A stretch of 64,000 bases of DNA from positions 31,148-95,147 of the forward strand of contig NZ_AZRN01000010.1 of NCBI RefSeq assembly GCF_002895565.1, written 5' to 3'. Below, one piece after another: positions 1 to 7,693 of the stretch; positions within the stretch are counted from its first letter, which is position 1, and the number at the start of each line of letters is the position of its first letter. Made by a program: the position numbers and the translations under genes. The stretch is from Petrotoga mexicana DSM 14811 (GTDB lineage Bacteria; Thermotogota; Thermotogae; Petrotogales; Petrotogaceae). The notes under the pieces were generated by a model. That model had not been told where the DNA came from and made no database searches. It was given only the letters and a program-made list of their open reading frames with translations.

Positions 1-45
1 GGGGACATTGCTAACAATCCATTTGAAATTGAGGAGGTTTAATCT

Positions 46-372
46 ATGAATACATTAATTGCTGTTGCCATAGCACCTATTGGTATAGGTGATGAGCTTG
101 CACCTAAAGTAGCTGAAGTTATAAAAGTAATTCGTGATTCGGGTTTACCTTATCACACAACTTCTATGTTTACAGAGATAGAAGGTGAGTGGGATGAAGT
201 AATGAAAGTCGTTAAAGATGCAACATTTGTACTTGCTAACGAGGGTATCCGTACCGAAGTTGTTCTAAAAGCTGACATACGTCCTGGGTTTAAAAATATG
301 ATGAATGCAAAAGTCAATAAAATCAACGATATTTTGGACGGAAAAAATAATGAGCATCAGAAAAACATTTGA
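46..372 (+). CDS. MTH1187/YkoF-like thiamine-binding protein
   Basis: A 108-residue soluble protein of the small thiamine-binding (DUF77, MTH1187) family. The N-terminal strand with IAPIGIGDELAPKVAEV and the central TSMFTEIEGEWDEVM pattern are typical of this ferredoxin-like fold, which binds thiamine or its precursors in the cytoplasm. The gene starts at ATG 46 after a GAGGAGG ribosome binding site and is the first gene seen of a thiamine cluster (thiE, thiM, thiB, thiP follow). The last residues overlap the start of a decayed thiE reading frame, so the two were probably translationally coupled. Any TPP riboswitch for the operon would lie before the window. Confidence 0.85.
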   Translation: MNTLIAVAIAPIGIGDELAPKVAEVIKVIRDSGLPYHTTSMFTEIEGEWDEVMKVVKDATFVLANEGIRTEVVLKADIRPGFKNMMNAKVNKINDILDGKNNEHQKNI

Positions 373-683
373 TATATCGGAATACTTAGTTGTGGGCCCT
401 GATAGAAGTTTGTCGGGAATACTTGGGAGAAGATTCAATTATTGGCTTATCGGCATGAACAAATGAGTTATTTGAATATATCAGAACTGCGGATGTATCT
501 CAGATTGATTATTTTGATGCCGGTCTATAATTAGCTCAAACCGGGGTTCATGGTTTTTTCGTGGTCACCGCTGTATCTGAAGCTGATGATCCAAAATCGG
601 CGGCCACTAATCTGGTAAAAGCCTGGAACTTATATTCTACAGTGGGCCATAAAGTTTTAAGTGAAAAACAGATTAAGATATGA
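350..683 (+). pseudogene. decayed thiamine phosphate synthase (thiE remnant)
   Basis: No single frame is open here, but conceptual translation in shifting frames gives ThiE-like pieces in the right order: an N-terminus TFDISEYLVVGPDRS from ATG 350, then LFEYIRTADVSQIDYFDAG near 457-525, then TGVHGFFVVTAVSEADDPKS near 542-600, ending at TGA 681-683. Stops, frameshifts and large internal deletions remove most of the barrel. An intact, different-looking thiE begins at 804, so this is probably a displaced older copy. The match to the longer ThiE type is from memory and was not searched. The stretch 684-803 holds a short open segment (LDAMPSKMQRIIFNLIVP) that I cannot assign. Confidence 0.55.
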
Positions 684-803
684 TTAAAGGAGTAATTTTT
701 TGCTTTAGACAGAGTCAGACTGGACGCTATGCCGTCTAAGATGCAGAGAATCATTTTTAACCTTATTGTTCCGCTTATCAAAAGATTTGGAGGCTTTAGA
801 GAG

Positions 804-1466
804 ATGAAAAATATGAATGTGAAGTTCTATGGAATAACTGACAGATCGTATCTAAAGGATCAGAATTTGATTGACGCAATAGAAAAAGCAATAAAAGGGG
901 GCATAACTGTACTTCAACTCAGAGAAAAAGAGTTAAATTCAAGGGATTTTTACTATCAAGCATTGAAGGTTAAAGAAGTAACGGATCATTATAGTATACC
1001 GTTGATAGTAAATGATAGAGTGGACATTGCTTTAGCTGTAGGAGCTGACGGTGTACACGTTGGGCAAGAGGATCTTCCTACAAAAATAGCTCGAAAGATC
1101 ATAGGAAAAGAAAAAATATTAGGAGTATCGGTTGAAAATGTTGAACAGGCTATCCAGGCACAAAAGGATGGAGCTGATTATTTGGGAGTAGGTCCGGTGT
1201 TCCCATCTCCTACTAAACCAGAAGCGAAAACAATTAGCATCGCTGAAGTTAAAAAAATCAAGGAGTCTGTCAACATTCCTGTAGTAGCGATTGGGGGAAT
1301 AACTGCTGAAAATTTATATGATCTCATGAGAGAAACAAATGTGGATGGCGTTGCTGTTATATCGGCACTTTTTTCAGGTGATGTTGAAGAAAATGCCATA
1401 CGTATACGCAAGGTAATTGAAAAAGTTGAAATAGTTAACGAAAGGAGCCAAAAAGATGGTAAATAA
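804..1466 (+). CDS. thiE: thiamine phosphate synthase ThiE
   Basis: Joins HMP-PP and thiazole phosphate to make thiamine monophosphate in the cytoplasm. The 220-residue length fits the family. Visible hallmarks of the TIM barrel are VLQLREKELNSRDF, LIVNDRVDIALAVGADGVHVGQEDLP, DYLGVGPVFPSPTKPEA and VVAIGGITAENL. The frame is open from 729, but the start at ATG 804 is chosen because GGAGG lies at 789-793 with good spacing and the upstream residues do not resemble ThiE. It overlaps thiM by 11 bases, showing tight coupling. It follows a decayed thiE of another type. Confidence 0.93.
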   Translation: MKNMNVKFYGITDRSYLKDQNLIDAIEKAIKGGITVLQLREKELNSRDFYYQALKVKEVTDHYSIPLIVNDRVDIALAVGADGVHVGQEDLPTKIARKIIGKEKILGVSVENVEQAIQAQKDGADYLGVGPVFPSPTKPEAKTISIAEVKKIKESVNIPVVAIGGITAENLYDLMRETNVDGVAVISALFSGDVEENAIRIRKVIEKVEIVNERSQKDGK

Positions 1467-2253
1467 CATTTTAGATACAGTAAAAGTGAAAAAACCTCTG
1501 ATACATCATATTACAAATATGGTAACAATAAATGACTGTGCCAATGTAACTTTAGCGGTAGGAGGGCTTCCAGTGATGGCCCATGCAATAGAGGAAGTCG
1601 AAGAGATGGTATCTAATTCCCAAGCGCTTGTACTTAATATTGGTACGTTAACTTTAGAACAAGTAAAGGCCATGATAAAAGCTGGGAAGAAAGCCAATTC
1701 ACTTAATATTCCAGTCATCTTTGATCCTGTTGGTGCAGGAGCAACAAAAATAAGAACAGATGCTTCTAAAAAAATATTAGATGAAGTACAAATATCCGTT
1801 ATAAAAGGGAACAAAGCAGAGATTGGTATTCTAACGGGTTCTGGTGGGAAAATCAGAGGTGTAGAAGCGGAAAGTAACGATGAAAATATAGAGTCATATA
1901 AAAACTTTGCAAAAGAGTATCATTGTATAGTTGCAGCTTCAGGTGTTACAGATATTGTTAGTGATGGTAATACAGTGTATAAAGTTGATAATGGGCATTC
2001 TATGTTAGGGACTATCTCAGGTACAGGTTGCATGTTAACGTCTATTATTGCTAATTTTTGTGCTGTGGAAAGTAATCATTTACAGGCAACCGTTTCAGCA
2101 ATGGTTGCATTTGGACTAGCTGGTGAATTAGCTGCTTCACGTTCAGAGGTGAAAGGTCCTGCTTCTTTTAAAGAAGCGTTCTTTGATGAAATATATAACT
2201 TAACAGACGAAAAATTAAGTAGGGGTATAAAGGTACGTGGAGAAGTTAACTAA
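1456..2253 (+). CDS. thiM: hydroxyethylthiazole kinase ThiM
   Basis: Phosphorylates 4-methyl-5-(2-hydroxyethyl)thiazole with ATP, a salvage step that feeds ThiE. At 265 residues it is of normal length. Family motifs include PLIHHITNMVTINDCANV at the N-terminus, AVGGLPVMAHA, the substrate and ATP region IFDPVGAGATKIR, VIKGNKAEI, and the catalytic GTISGTGCMLTSIIA loop. Start ATG 1456 lies inside the end of thiE, with an AAAGGAG site upstream. The presence of thiM plus thiE and a transporter, with no thiC, thiG or thiD in view, suggests salvage and uptake rather than complete synthesis from this locus. Confidence 0.93.
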   Translation: MVNNILDTVKVKKPLIHHITNMVTINDCANVTLAVGGLPVMAHAIEEVEEMVSNSQALVLNIGTLTLEQVKAMIKAGKKANSLNIPVIFDPVGAGATKIRTDASKKILDEVQISVIKGNKAEIGILTGSGGKIRGVEAESNDENIESYKNFAKEYHCIVAASGVTDIVSDGNTVYKVDNGHSMLGTISGTGCMLTSIIANFCAVESNHLQATVSAMVAFGLAGELAASRSEVKGPASFKEAFFDEIYNLTDEKLSRGIKVRGEVN

Positions 2254-2280
2254 ATAAATATTTAAAAGAGGTGAGTTAAG

Positions 2281-3258
2281 GTGAAGAAGTTTTTAGCGAT
2301 GTTGGGTGTTATAGTTGTTTTGTTATCTTTTGCTTTTTCTGAGGAATTGACTGTCTATATTTACGAAAGTCTCAGTTGGATTGAAGAAGGAACGATTCAA
2401 AAGTTTGAAAAGATGAACGACTGCGATGTAAAAGTGGTAAAATTGGGTGATGCAGGTAACGTTCTCACACGGCTAGTTTTGGAAAAGAAAAATCCTCGAG
2501 CGGATGTAGTCATTGGGCTTGATCAATCGCTTGCTGCAAAAGCTATTGAAGAGGATTTATTGATCCCTTACAAACCAAAAAATATTGAAAATGTTAGAGA
2601 CAAAGCGTTGTTATTTGATTCCCAATATAATGTAATTCCTTACGACTATGGAGCTATAGCCATTATTTACGATCCAGAAAAGATACAAGATGAATTAGAA
2701 TCTTTTGAAGATCTAACTAAATATAAAAATTCGTTGATAATACAAGATCCAAGAGCATCAAGCACTGGTCAAGCTTTTTTACTATGGACAATAGCCGTGT
2801 ATGAAAATGAGTGGAAAGACTTTTGGGAAAGACTTATGCCTGCAATATTAACAGTAAGTCCTAGCTGGGATGATTCCTTTGCAAAATTTGAAATTGGTGA
2901 GGCACCCATGATGGTCAGCTATGCAACTGATAGTGCATACTCACAATATTACTATGGATCTAGTAAGTACAAGGTTTTTATCCCCAAAGAAGGTGCTTAT
3001 GTTCAGATAGAAGGTGCCGGTATCGTTAAAGGTACTGATAATTTAGATTTAGCTCAGAAATTCATAGAATTTATGTTGACAGAAGATTTTCAAAAAGAAA
3101 TACCTTTAAAACAATGGATGTTCCCAGTAATTGATGTTGAACTTCCTGAGGTTTACCAATATGCAGTGGTTCCCGAAAAAATTCTGACTATTCCAGCCCA
3201 AGAAATTTCAAACAATTTAGAAAGATGGCTGAAAGAATGGGAGGCTCTATTATACTGA
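2281..3258 (+). CDS. thiB: thiamine ABC transporter substrate-binding protein ThiB
   Basis: Extracytoplasmic thiamine-binding protein of the ThiB/TbpA family, 325 residues. It starts with GTG 2281 after GAGGTGAG and has a clear signal peptide (MKKFLAMLGVIVVLLSFAFS, cleavage likely just before EELTVYIYES). Downstream features are LSWIEEGTIQKFEKMNDCDV, VIGLDQSLAAKAIEEDL, PYDYGAIAIIYDPEKI and the MMVSYATDSAYSQYY hinge region, all typical of ThiB. The assignment is supported by the preceding thiE-thiM genes and the following two-domain permease. No lipobox cysteine is seen. Confidence 0.88.
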   Translation: MKKFLAMLGVIVVLLSFAFSEELTVYIYESLSWIEEGTIQKFEKMNDCDVKVVKLGDAGNVLTRLVLEKKNPRADVVIGLDQSLAAKAIEEDLLIPYKPKNIENVRDKALLFDSQYNVIPYDYGAIAIIYDPEKIQDELESFEDLTKYKNSLIIQDPRASSTGQAFLLWTIAVYENEWKDFWERLMPAILTVSPSWDDSFAKFEIGEAPMMVSYATDSAYSQYYYGSSKYKVFIPKEGAYVQIEGAGIVKGTDNLDLAQKFIEFMLTEDFQKEIPLKQWMFPVIDVELPEVYQYAVVPEKILTIPAQEISNNLERWLKEWEALLY

Positions 3259-3262
3259 ACTT

Positions 3263-4801
3263 ATGAACAATAGAAGAAGCAAGAATTTACTGTTTATTTT
3301 ATTTTTGTGTTTGTGGTTAATACCTTTTTCTTTTTTATTTAAAGATTTTTTTCGTTTAGAAGGTTTAGCGAATTTCTTGGATCCGCGTACGTGGCGGATC
3401 CTTGGTTTTACTTTTTATCAAGCTATTCTTTCATCTGTGTTGTCATTGGTTATAACTTTAATTCCAGCGTATTTTGCTTCAAGAAATGAAGGGATCATAT
3501 CTAAATTATTAGATAATACCATTTTTATTCCTTTCTTTTTCCCACCCGTCTCGGCAGTTATGGCTTTCACTCTTGTTTATTCTTCAGTTGGTATTCTTTC
3601 AAAATTGGGTTTTAGTTTAGATATTATGTACACTTTGAAAGCAATAATATTAGCCCATGTCTTTTATAACTCTCCCATATTTGTTCGTTACATATCGGAA
3701 GCTCTTAGAAGAGTACCTGCAAGTTTTATAGAAACAGCCAGTATGGAAGGAGCGGGGAAGTTTAAAACTTTTATAAACATAGAATTACCTTTGATAATTC
3801 CGTCCATTTCTAGGGCTTTATTTTTAGTATTTACATATAACTTCACGAGTTTCGCGATTGTTTTAAGTTTAGGTGGGGTAAAATATTCAACTTTGGAAGT
3901 GGCTATTTCTACAACATTGAGAAGTACACTGGATTTTCCCAAGGCTTTGTCTTACGCATTGATTCAACTCTTAATCCTTACGATTCTTAATATCTTTATA
4001 TCAAAATTTGAACCTATCTCTTTTGAATATGAACCATTATCTCAAAAGAAATCTGGATATTTAAGTAGGACACTATCCATCTTTTACTTGATCTTTGAAT
4101 ATTCAATTGTTTTGGTAGGCATTGCAGCTTCTTTTTTTGATTTTATAAATATGAAATTTGATATATCTTCATTTCTGAATTTATTTTCTAAAGAATTGAA
4201 TCGTATATATCCAGTGGTTAGATCAATCTTAAATTCCTTTTTAGTCTCGACAGTATCAGCTTCCTTTGCCGTAATAACAGCATATTTTCTATTGAAAAAT
4301 TACAGTAAACTCATAAATGTGAGCGTAATGGCCACTTTGGGTATATCATCAGCATTTTTAGGTATGGCTCTACTTTATTTAAATATATTGTTTGATATTC
4401 CCTTCGTATTGTTATTGATCCTGGGATATTTCTTAATAACCATACCTATCGCGTATTCATTTTTGTTCCAACCGATACGCGGATTTGACAATAAAATAGT
4501 TGAAGCCGCAAAGATAGACGGGGCAAACAAACTAATCATCTTCCTCAAAGTAGAGTTACCCCTTCTGCTTTCTTCGTTTACAAGTGCCTTTCTTCAGATA
4601 TTTGCAATAATTTTTGGTGAATTTACCATCAGTTATACTATGCAAGTAAGGGATTACTTTCCCCTTGTCAGCGTGGTTAACTATTCTCTTTCCTCAGGAA
4701 GATTATACCAAGAAGCAAATGCTTTAAGCGGGTTGAATATAATTTTAATCTTCTTTATCTTTTATATAAGCAATAAGTTTGCAAAAAAATCAGGAATTTA
4801 A
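3263..4801 (+). CDS. thiP: thiamine ABC transporter permease ThiP (two fused permease domains)
   Basis: A 512-residue integral membrane protein with about 12 hydrophobic segments and two copies of the ABC permease EAA motif (ETASMEGAGKFKTFINIELPLIIPS near residue 155, and EAAKIDGANKLIIFLKVELPLLL near 415), as expected for ThiP. It follows thiB by 4 bases; the GGAGG at 3240-3244 is rather far from ATG 3263, so translation probably depends on coupling to thiB. No ThiQ-type ATPase follows: the next gene is on the opposite strand and its end overlaps this one by 4 bases. Confidence 0.87.
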   Translation: MNNRRSKNLLFILFLCLWLIPFSFLFKDFFRLEGLANFLDPRTWRILGFTFYQAILSSVLSLVITLIPAYFASRNEGIISKLLDNTIFIPFFFPPVSAVMAFTLVYSSVGILSKLGFSLDIMYTLKAIILAHVFYNSPIFVRYISEALRRVPASFIETASMEGAGKFKTFINIELPLIIPSISRALFLVFTYNFTSFAIVLSLGGVKYSTLEVAISTTLRSTLDFPKALSYALIQLLILTILNIFISKFEPISFEYEPLSQKKSGYLSRTLSIFYLIFEYSIVLVGIAASFFDFINMKFDISSFLNLFSKELNRIYPVVRSILNSFLVSTVSASFAVITAYFLLKNYSKLINVSVMATLGISSAFLGMALLYLNILFDIPFVLLLILGYFLITIPIAYSFLFQPIRGFDNKIVEAAKIDGANKLIIFLKVELPLLLSSFTSAFLQIFAIIFGEFTISYTMQVRDYFPLVSVVNYSLSSGRLYQEANALSGLNIILIFFIFYISNKFAKKSGI

Positions 4802-5511
4802 ATGTTATCTTTTTCTACTACAGCAATAGCAAACTCAGTAATAAAATATGCTTTCATCATATAATATTTTTCGTTTTCCTCATTACTTAAAATCTCTTCA
4901 AACAATTTATCGTTAGGAATATTAAGTTTATTCCTCAATATAACTAACATATTGAATTCTCTAATCTCGTCTATTTCAAAATATTTCACGAGTCCAGTAG
5001 CCTTTAAATAATTATTTACAGCAGTTTTTATATAATTGTATATCTTTTGTTTTATTGGTAAAAATTTAAAAAAGTTGTTTCTCATCAAACTAGCAATTTT
5101 CATTGCGCCAATCTTTCTAATAGATAAAAGTTCAAAAACATTGTCATATTTAAAATTAATATACATTCCAAAAAATTTTCCGCTCAATCTCCCTTTGGCA
5201 TCTTTTTCTTTCAACATCTCACTGTTGATAGTTAATGCAAACGGAAATATAGTTATAGTCTCTAAAAAGTTATCAAAATTAATTTCTAAATCATCGATAT
5301 TGTAATTTAATTTTTCCTCAACTTCTGACCGTACACTGATCTCTGCTTCTTTGAATTTGTAAGCCGCCTCTTTTAAATTTTCTATAATTTCATCCATTTC
5401 ACTGGGATCTGCATTTTTTAAAAATTCAAGATTAAATTTTTGAAGCTCAGGGTGTTCCTTAAACAATCTATCTAAAAATTTTTTAAATTCTTCTTCATCG
5501 TAATCGCTCAT
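4798..5511 (-). CDS. hypothetical protein
   Basis: A 237-residue acidic, helical protein that I do not recognise. It begins MSDYDEEEFKKFLDRLFKE and has no signal peptide or membrane segment. ATG 5511 is chosen because GGAGG lies 8 bases before it; the frame also extends to a TTG at 5538 with no ribosome binding site. It converges on thiP with a 4-base overlap. A TATAAT box preceded by TG (extended -10, complement of 5563-5568) lies about 50 bases upstream. Its function cannot be inferred from its neighbours. Confidence 0.75.
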   Translation of the reverse strand: MSDYDEEEFKKFLDRLFKEHPELQKFNLEFLKNADPSEMDEIIENLKEAAYKFKEAEISVRSEVEEKLNYNIDDLEINFDNFLETITIFPFALTINSEMLKEKDAKGRLSGKFFGMYINFKYDNVFELLSIRKIGAMKIASLMRNNFFKFLPIKQKIYNYIKTAVNNYLKATGLVKYFEIDEIREFNMLVILRNKLNIPNDKLFEEILSNEENEKYYMMKAYFITEFAIAVVEKDNI

Positions 5512-5615
5512 AATACATTCCTCCAAGCAAAGTTTCAATGAAAATATTTCTCTTCCACATTAATTATAACATACATTGTGATTTATCTAGGAATTTTTTG
5601 AAAAAAATAAAAAAA

Positions 5616-5624
5616 TGGTATAAT
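5616..5624 (+). promoter_or_regulatory. extended -10 promoter for the DUF2281/PIN-encapsulin region
   Basis: TGGTATAAT is an extended -10 element, with TTGAAA at 5598-5603 as a possible -35 (15-base spacer). It lies about 130 bases before the antitoxin-like gene, so the G-rich repeat at 5669-5700 would be inside the 5' untranslated region. Confidence 0.5.
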
Positions 5625-5668
5625 TTTAAATGAAAAAGTAAATTTGTAGAGCAGGTTGCGTTCCTAAT

Positions 5669-5700
5669 GGGTGCGGTGGGCAGCGGGGCGAAGGGGCGCT
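5669..5700 (+). repeat. G-rich 5'-UTR repeat, copy 1
   Basis: Copy of the dispersed element with four G-runs and a conserved CGAAGGGGCGCT end. The downstream part (GAGTTTCTAGAA) forms the weak hairpin seen after other copies. It ends 52 bases before the start codon of the downstream plus-strand gene and lies in the same orientation. Confidence 0.85.
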
Positions 5701-5725
5701 ATATAAAGAGTTTCTAGAAATAGTC

Positions 5726-5744
5726 AATCAAAAATTAAAGGAGG
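5726..5744 (+). repeat. direct repeat (left) flanking the DUF2281/PIN module
   Basis: AATCAAAAATTAAAGGAGG, which includes the ribosome binding site, recurs almost unchanged at 6365-6384 just before the encapsulin cargo gene. The pair brackets exactly the two-gene toxin-antitoxin-like module. Confidence 0.7.
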
Positions 5745-5752
5745 TAAAGATC

Positions 5753-5965
5753 ATGCATGAAAAAGAAATCGAGGAAAAAATTCAAAAGCTTCCCGAAAAT
5801 TTGAGGCGAGAGGTTTTAGATTATTTGGACTTTTTACTAGGTAAATATCAAGGCAGAGAAAATTCAAGAGGTAAATTCAAGTTCGACTGGGAAGGAGGCC
5901 TATCAGAGATAAGAGAGGAATTCACTTCTGTTGAACTGCAACACAAATCTTTGGAGTGGAGATAA
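5753..5965 (+). CDS. DUF2281/VapB-like antitoxin
   Basis: A 70-residue protein whose first half (IEEKIQKLPENLRREVLDYLDFLLGKY) matches the DUF2281 pattern found in small antitoxin-like partners of PIN toxins. The C-terminal half is polar and probably binds the toxin (DWEGGLSEIREEFTSVELQ). It has a strong AAAGGAGG site, and its stop codon overlaps the ATG of the following PIN gene by one base, the usual arrangement of such pairs. It follows G-rich repeat copy 1. The function is inferred from family and context. Confidence 0.8.
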   Translation: MHEKEIEEKIQKLPENLRREVLDYLDFLLGKYQGRENSRGKFKFDWEGGLSEIREEFTSVELQHKSLEWR

Positions 5966-6342
5966 TGTTTTTAGTTGATACGAACGTATTTTTAGAAATT
6001 CTCCTCAATCAGGACAAGAAAGATGATTGCAAGGCGTTTCTCAATAACAATATCGGAAATCTCAACATAACGGATTTTTCCCTGCATTCTATCGGCGTAA
6101 TCCTGTTTAGATATGGCAAAGAAGATATCTTCCGGAGATTTGTTGAAGATGTCATGCCTAACACCAAACTTCTTTTTTTACCGATGGAGCTATACAGAGA
6201 AGTTGTAAATGTAAGAAAAATCCTGAAATTAGATTTTGATGATGCATATCAATATAGCATAGCTAAATACCATGGATTGAAAGTAGTTACAATGGACAAG
6301 GATTTTGAGAGAATAAAGGATGTAGAAACTTTGTTTTTATAG
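5965..6342 (+). CDS. PIN-domain ribonuclease toxin (VapC-like)
   Basis: A 125-residue PIN-domain protein. It opens with MFLVDTNVFLEILLNQ (first catalytic Asp), carries a middle acidic region, and has the C-terminal pattern LDFDDAYQYSIAKYHGLKVVTMDKDF with further acidic metal ligands. Start ATG 5965 overlaps the antitoxin stop by one base and is preceded by GGAG; an in-frame GTG at 5956 is less likely. Probably a metal-dependent RNase held in check by the upstream DUF2281 protein. The pair sits between a leader repeat and the encapsulin operon. Confidence 0.85.
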   Translation: MFLVDTNVFLEILLNQDKKDDCKAFLNNNIGNLNITDFSLHSIGVILFRYGKEDIFRRFVEDVMPNTKLLFLPMELYREVVNVRKILKLDFDDAYQYSIAKYHGLKVVTMDKDFERIKDVETLFL

Positions 6343-6364
6343 GACATTACTTAACAGAGCAGTA

Positions 6365-6384
6365 AATCAAAAATTAAAAGGAGG
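6365..6384 (+). repeat. direct repeat (right) flanking the DUF2281/PIN module
   Basis: Second copy of the 19-base leader sequence at 5726-5744, with one extra A before GGAGG. It provides the ribosome binding site of the encapsulated ferritin gene. Confidence 0.7.
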
Positions 6385-6392
6385 GAAACTAA

Positions 6393-6755
6393 ATGCAAGA
6401 TTACCATGAACCTTATGAAGAACTAAGTGACAAAGATCGTTCTTACGTCTATGCATTAAACAGTTTAAAAGAGGAGATAGAAGCGATAGATTGGTACAAC
6501 CAAAGGGCAGCTGTTTCTAAAGATCCAACCATCAAAGAAATTATGGAGCACAATAGAGATGAAGAAATTGAACATGCGGTAATGCTTATCGAATGGTTGA
6601 GAAGAAACATGAATGGATGGGATGAAGAACTGAGGACTTATCTTTTCACAGAAAAACCATTGCTGGAAGTAGAGGAAGAAGCTGTTGAAGGAGAAAGCAA
6701 AGTAGAGTCTTCTTCAAATAAAAAAGGTGATTTAGGACTAAGAGGATTGAAGTAG
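6393..6755 (+). CDS. encapsulated ferritin-like protein (encapsulin cargo)
   Basis: A 120-residue ferritin-like protein of the EncFtn type. It has iron-ligand candidates in LKEEIEAIDWYNQRA and in EIMEHNRDEEIEHAVMLIEWLRR (Glu and ExxH). After an acidic linker comes a C-terminal tail, KKGDLGLRGLK, which fits the short Gly-Leu-rich peptide that docks cargo inside encapsulin shells. It lies 32 bases before the shell gene. In Thermotoga maritima the comparable domain is fused to the shell protein; here it is separate. Expected role: ferroxidase that oxidises Fe(II) for storage in the compartment. Confidence 0.92.
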   Translation: MQDYHEPYEELSDKDRSYVYALNSLKEEIEAIDWYNQRAAVSKDPTIKEIMEHNRDEEIEHAVMLIEWLRRNMNGWDEELRTYLFTEKPLLEVEEEAVEGESKVESSSNKKGDLGLRGLK

Positions 6756-6787
6756 AAAAAATACTAAAGATGAAGGAGGGGTAAAAA

Positions 6788-7585
6788 ATGGATTTTCTTA
6801 AAAGAGAGTTAGCTCCGATAACTGAAGAAGCTTGGGAAGAATTAGACGAAAGGGCAAAGGAGATTTTTAAGAACAAATTAAAAATAAGACCAATTATTGA
6901 TGTAGAAGGTCCTTATGGATGGGATTATTCTTCATACAATTTAGGTACTAACGAACTCGTTGAAAACCCAAGAGATGGATTGGGATGGGGAATAAGACAA
7001 GTTTTACCTCTAGTAGAGATTAGAAACCCATTTGTTTTGAAACAATGGGAGCTTGATAATATCGAAAGGGGTTTAGAAACTCCGGATTTGGAAGGGTTAG
7101 AAACCGCTGCTAAGCAGTTGGCTTCATTTGAAAATAAATTAATTTTAAAAGGTATAGAAAAAGCCAATATAATTGGCTTACAAACGTTAGCTAAGCAGAA
7201 TTCTGTAGAAAGTTCCAAAGAAAGCGTAAAAGATTTTGTTAAATCCTTATTTGAAGTAAAAAAAAGGTTCATGGAGCAAGGGATTGAAGGGCCATATACT
7301 TTAGTGATTAACAAAGAAATATGGCAAGATTTATTTTCTATGAATCTATCGTATCCTTTGGATTTAGTTGTAAAAGAAATTATAGATGCCAAAGTGAAAC
7401 CTATGCATGATGTCGATGAAAGTTTTGTAATTTCTAATCGTGGTGGAGACTTTAAATTAATTTTAGGACAAGATATTTCCTTAGGATATGATAGCAAGTT
7501 CGATGAGCAACTCAAATTTTTCTTCACTGAAAGTTTAACTTTCCACGTAGTAACGCCGGAAGCTATAGTTGGATTAGAAATGTAA
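6788..7585 (+). CDS. encapsulin shell protein (family 1, HK97 fold)
   Basis: A 265-residue shell protein of the linocin M18/encapsulin family. Recognisable parts are MDFLKRELAPITEEAWEELD at the N-terminus, RDGLGWGIRQVLPLVEIR, and the C-terminal GQDISLGYDSK and LTFHVVTPEAIVGLEM. It self-assembles into an icosahedral protein compartment that holds the ferritin-like cargo encoded just upstream. A strong GGAGGGG site precedes the ATG. A bidirectional terminator separates it from the convergent dnaA. Confidence 0.95.
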   Translation: MDFLKRELAPITEEAWEELDERAKEIFKNKLKIRPIIDVEGPYGWDYSSYNLGTNELVENPRDGLGWGIRQVLPLVEIRNPFVLKQWELDNIERGLETPDLEGLETAAKQLASFENKLILKGIEKANIIGLQTLAKQNSVESSKESVKDFVKSLFEVKKRFMEQGIEGPYTLVINKEIWQDLFSMNLSYPLDLVVKEIIDAKVKPMHDVDESFVISNRGGDFKLILGQDISLGYDSKFDEQLKFFFTESLTFHVVTPEAIVGLEM

Positions 7586-7630
7586 CTTACTTTTAAAACA
7601 TTTGCTGAAACAACCTGATTATTATAAATA

Positions 7631-7688
7631 AAAAAATCGGCCTCAATTTGTTCTTGTTTAAATCATATAATTTGAGGCCGATTTTTTC
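7631..7688. terminator. bidirectional terminator between encapsulin and dnaA
   Basis: A stem of about 16 bp (AAAAAATCGGCCTCAA with TTGAGGCCGATTTTTT) encloses a ~26-base loop. Flanking A and T runs let it work for both converging genes. Confidence 0.85.
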
Positions 7689-7693
7689 TATTT

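Noticed and set aside
1..45. TPP riboswitch for the thiamine genes
   Set aside because: The first 45 bases show no part of the TPP consensus; a riboswitch could exist before the window but cannot be seen.
6925..7527. 200-codon minus-strand open frame
   Set aside because: It lies wholly antisense to the encapsulin gene; the sense protein has clear family motifs.
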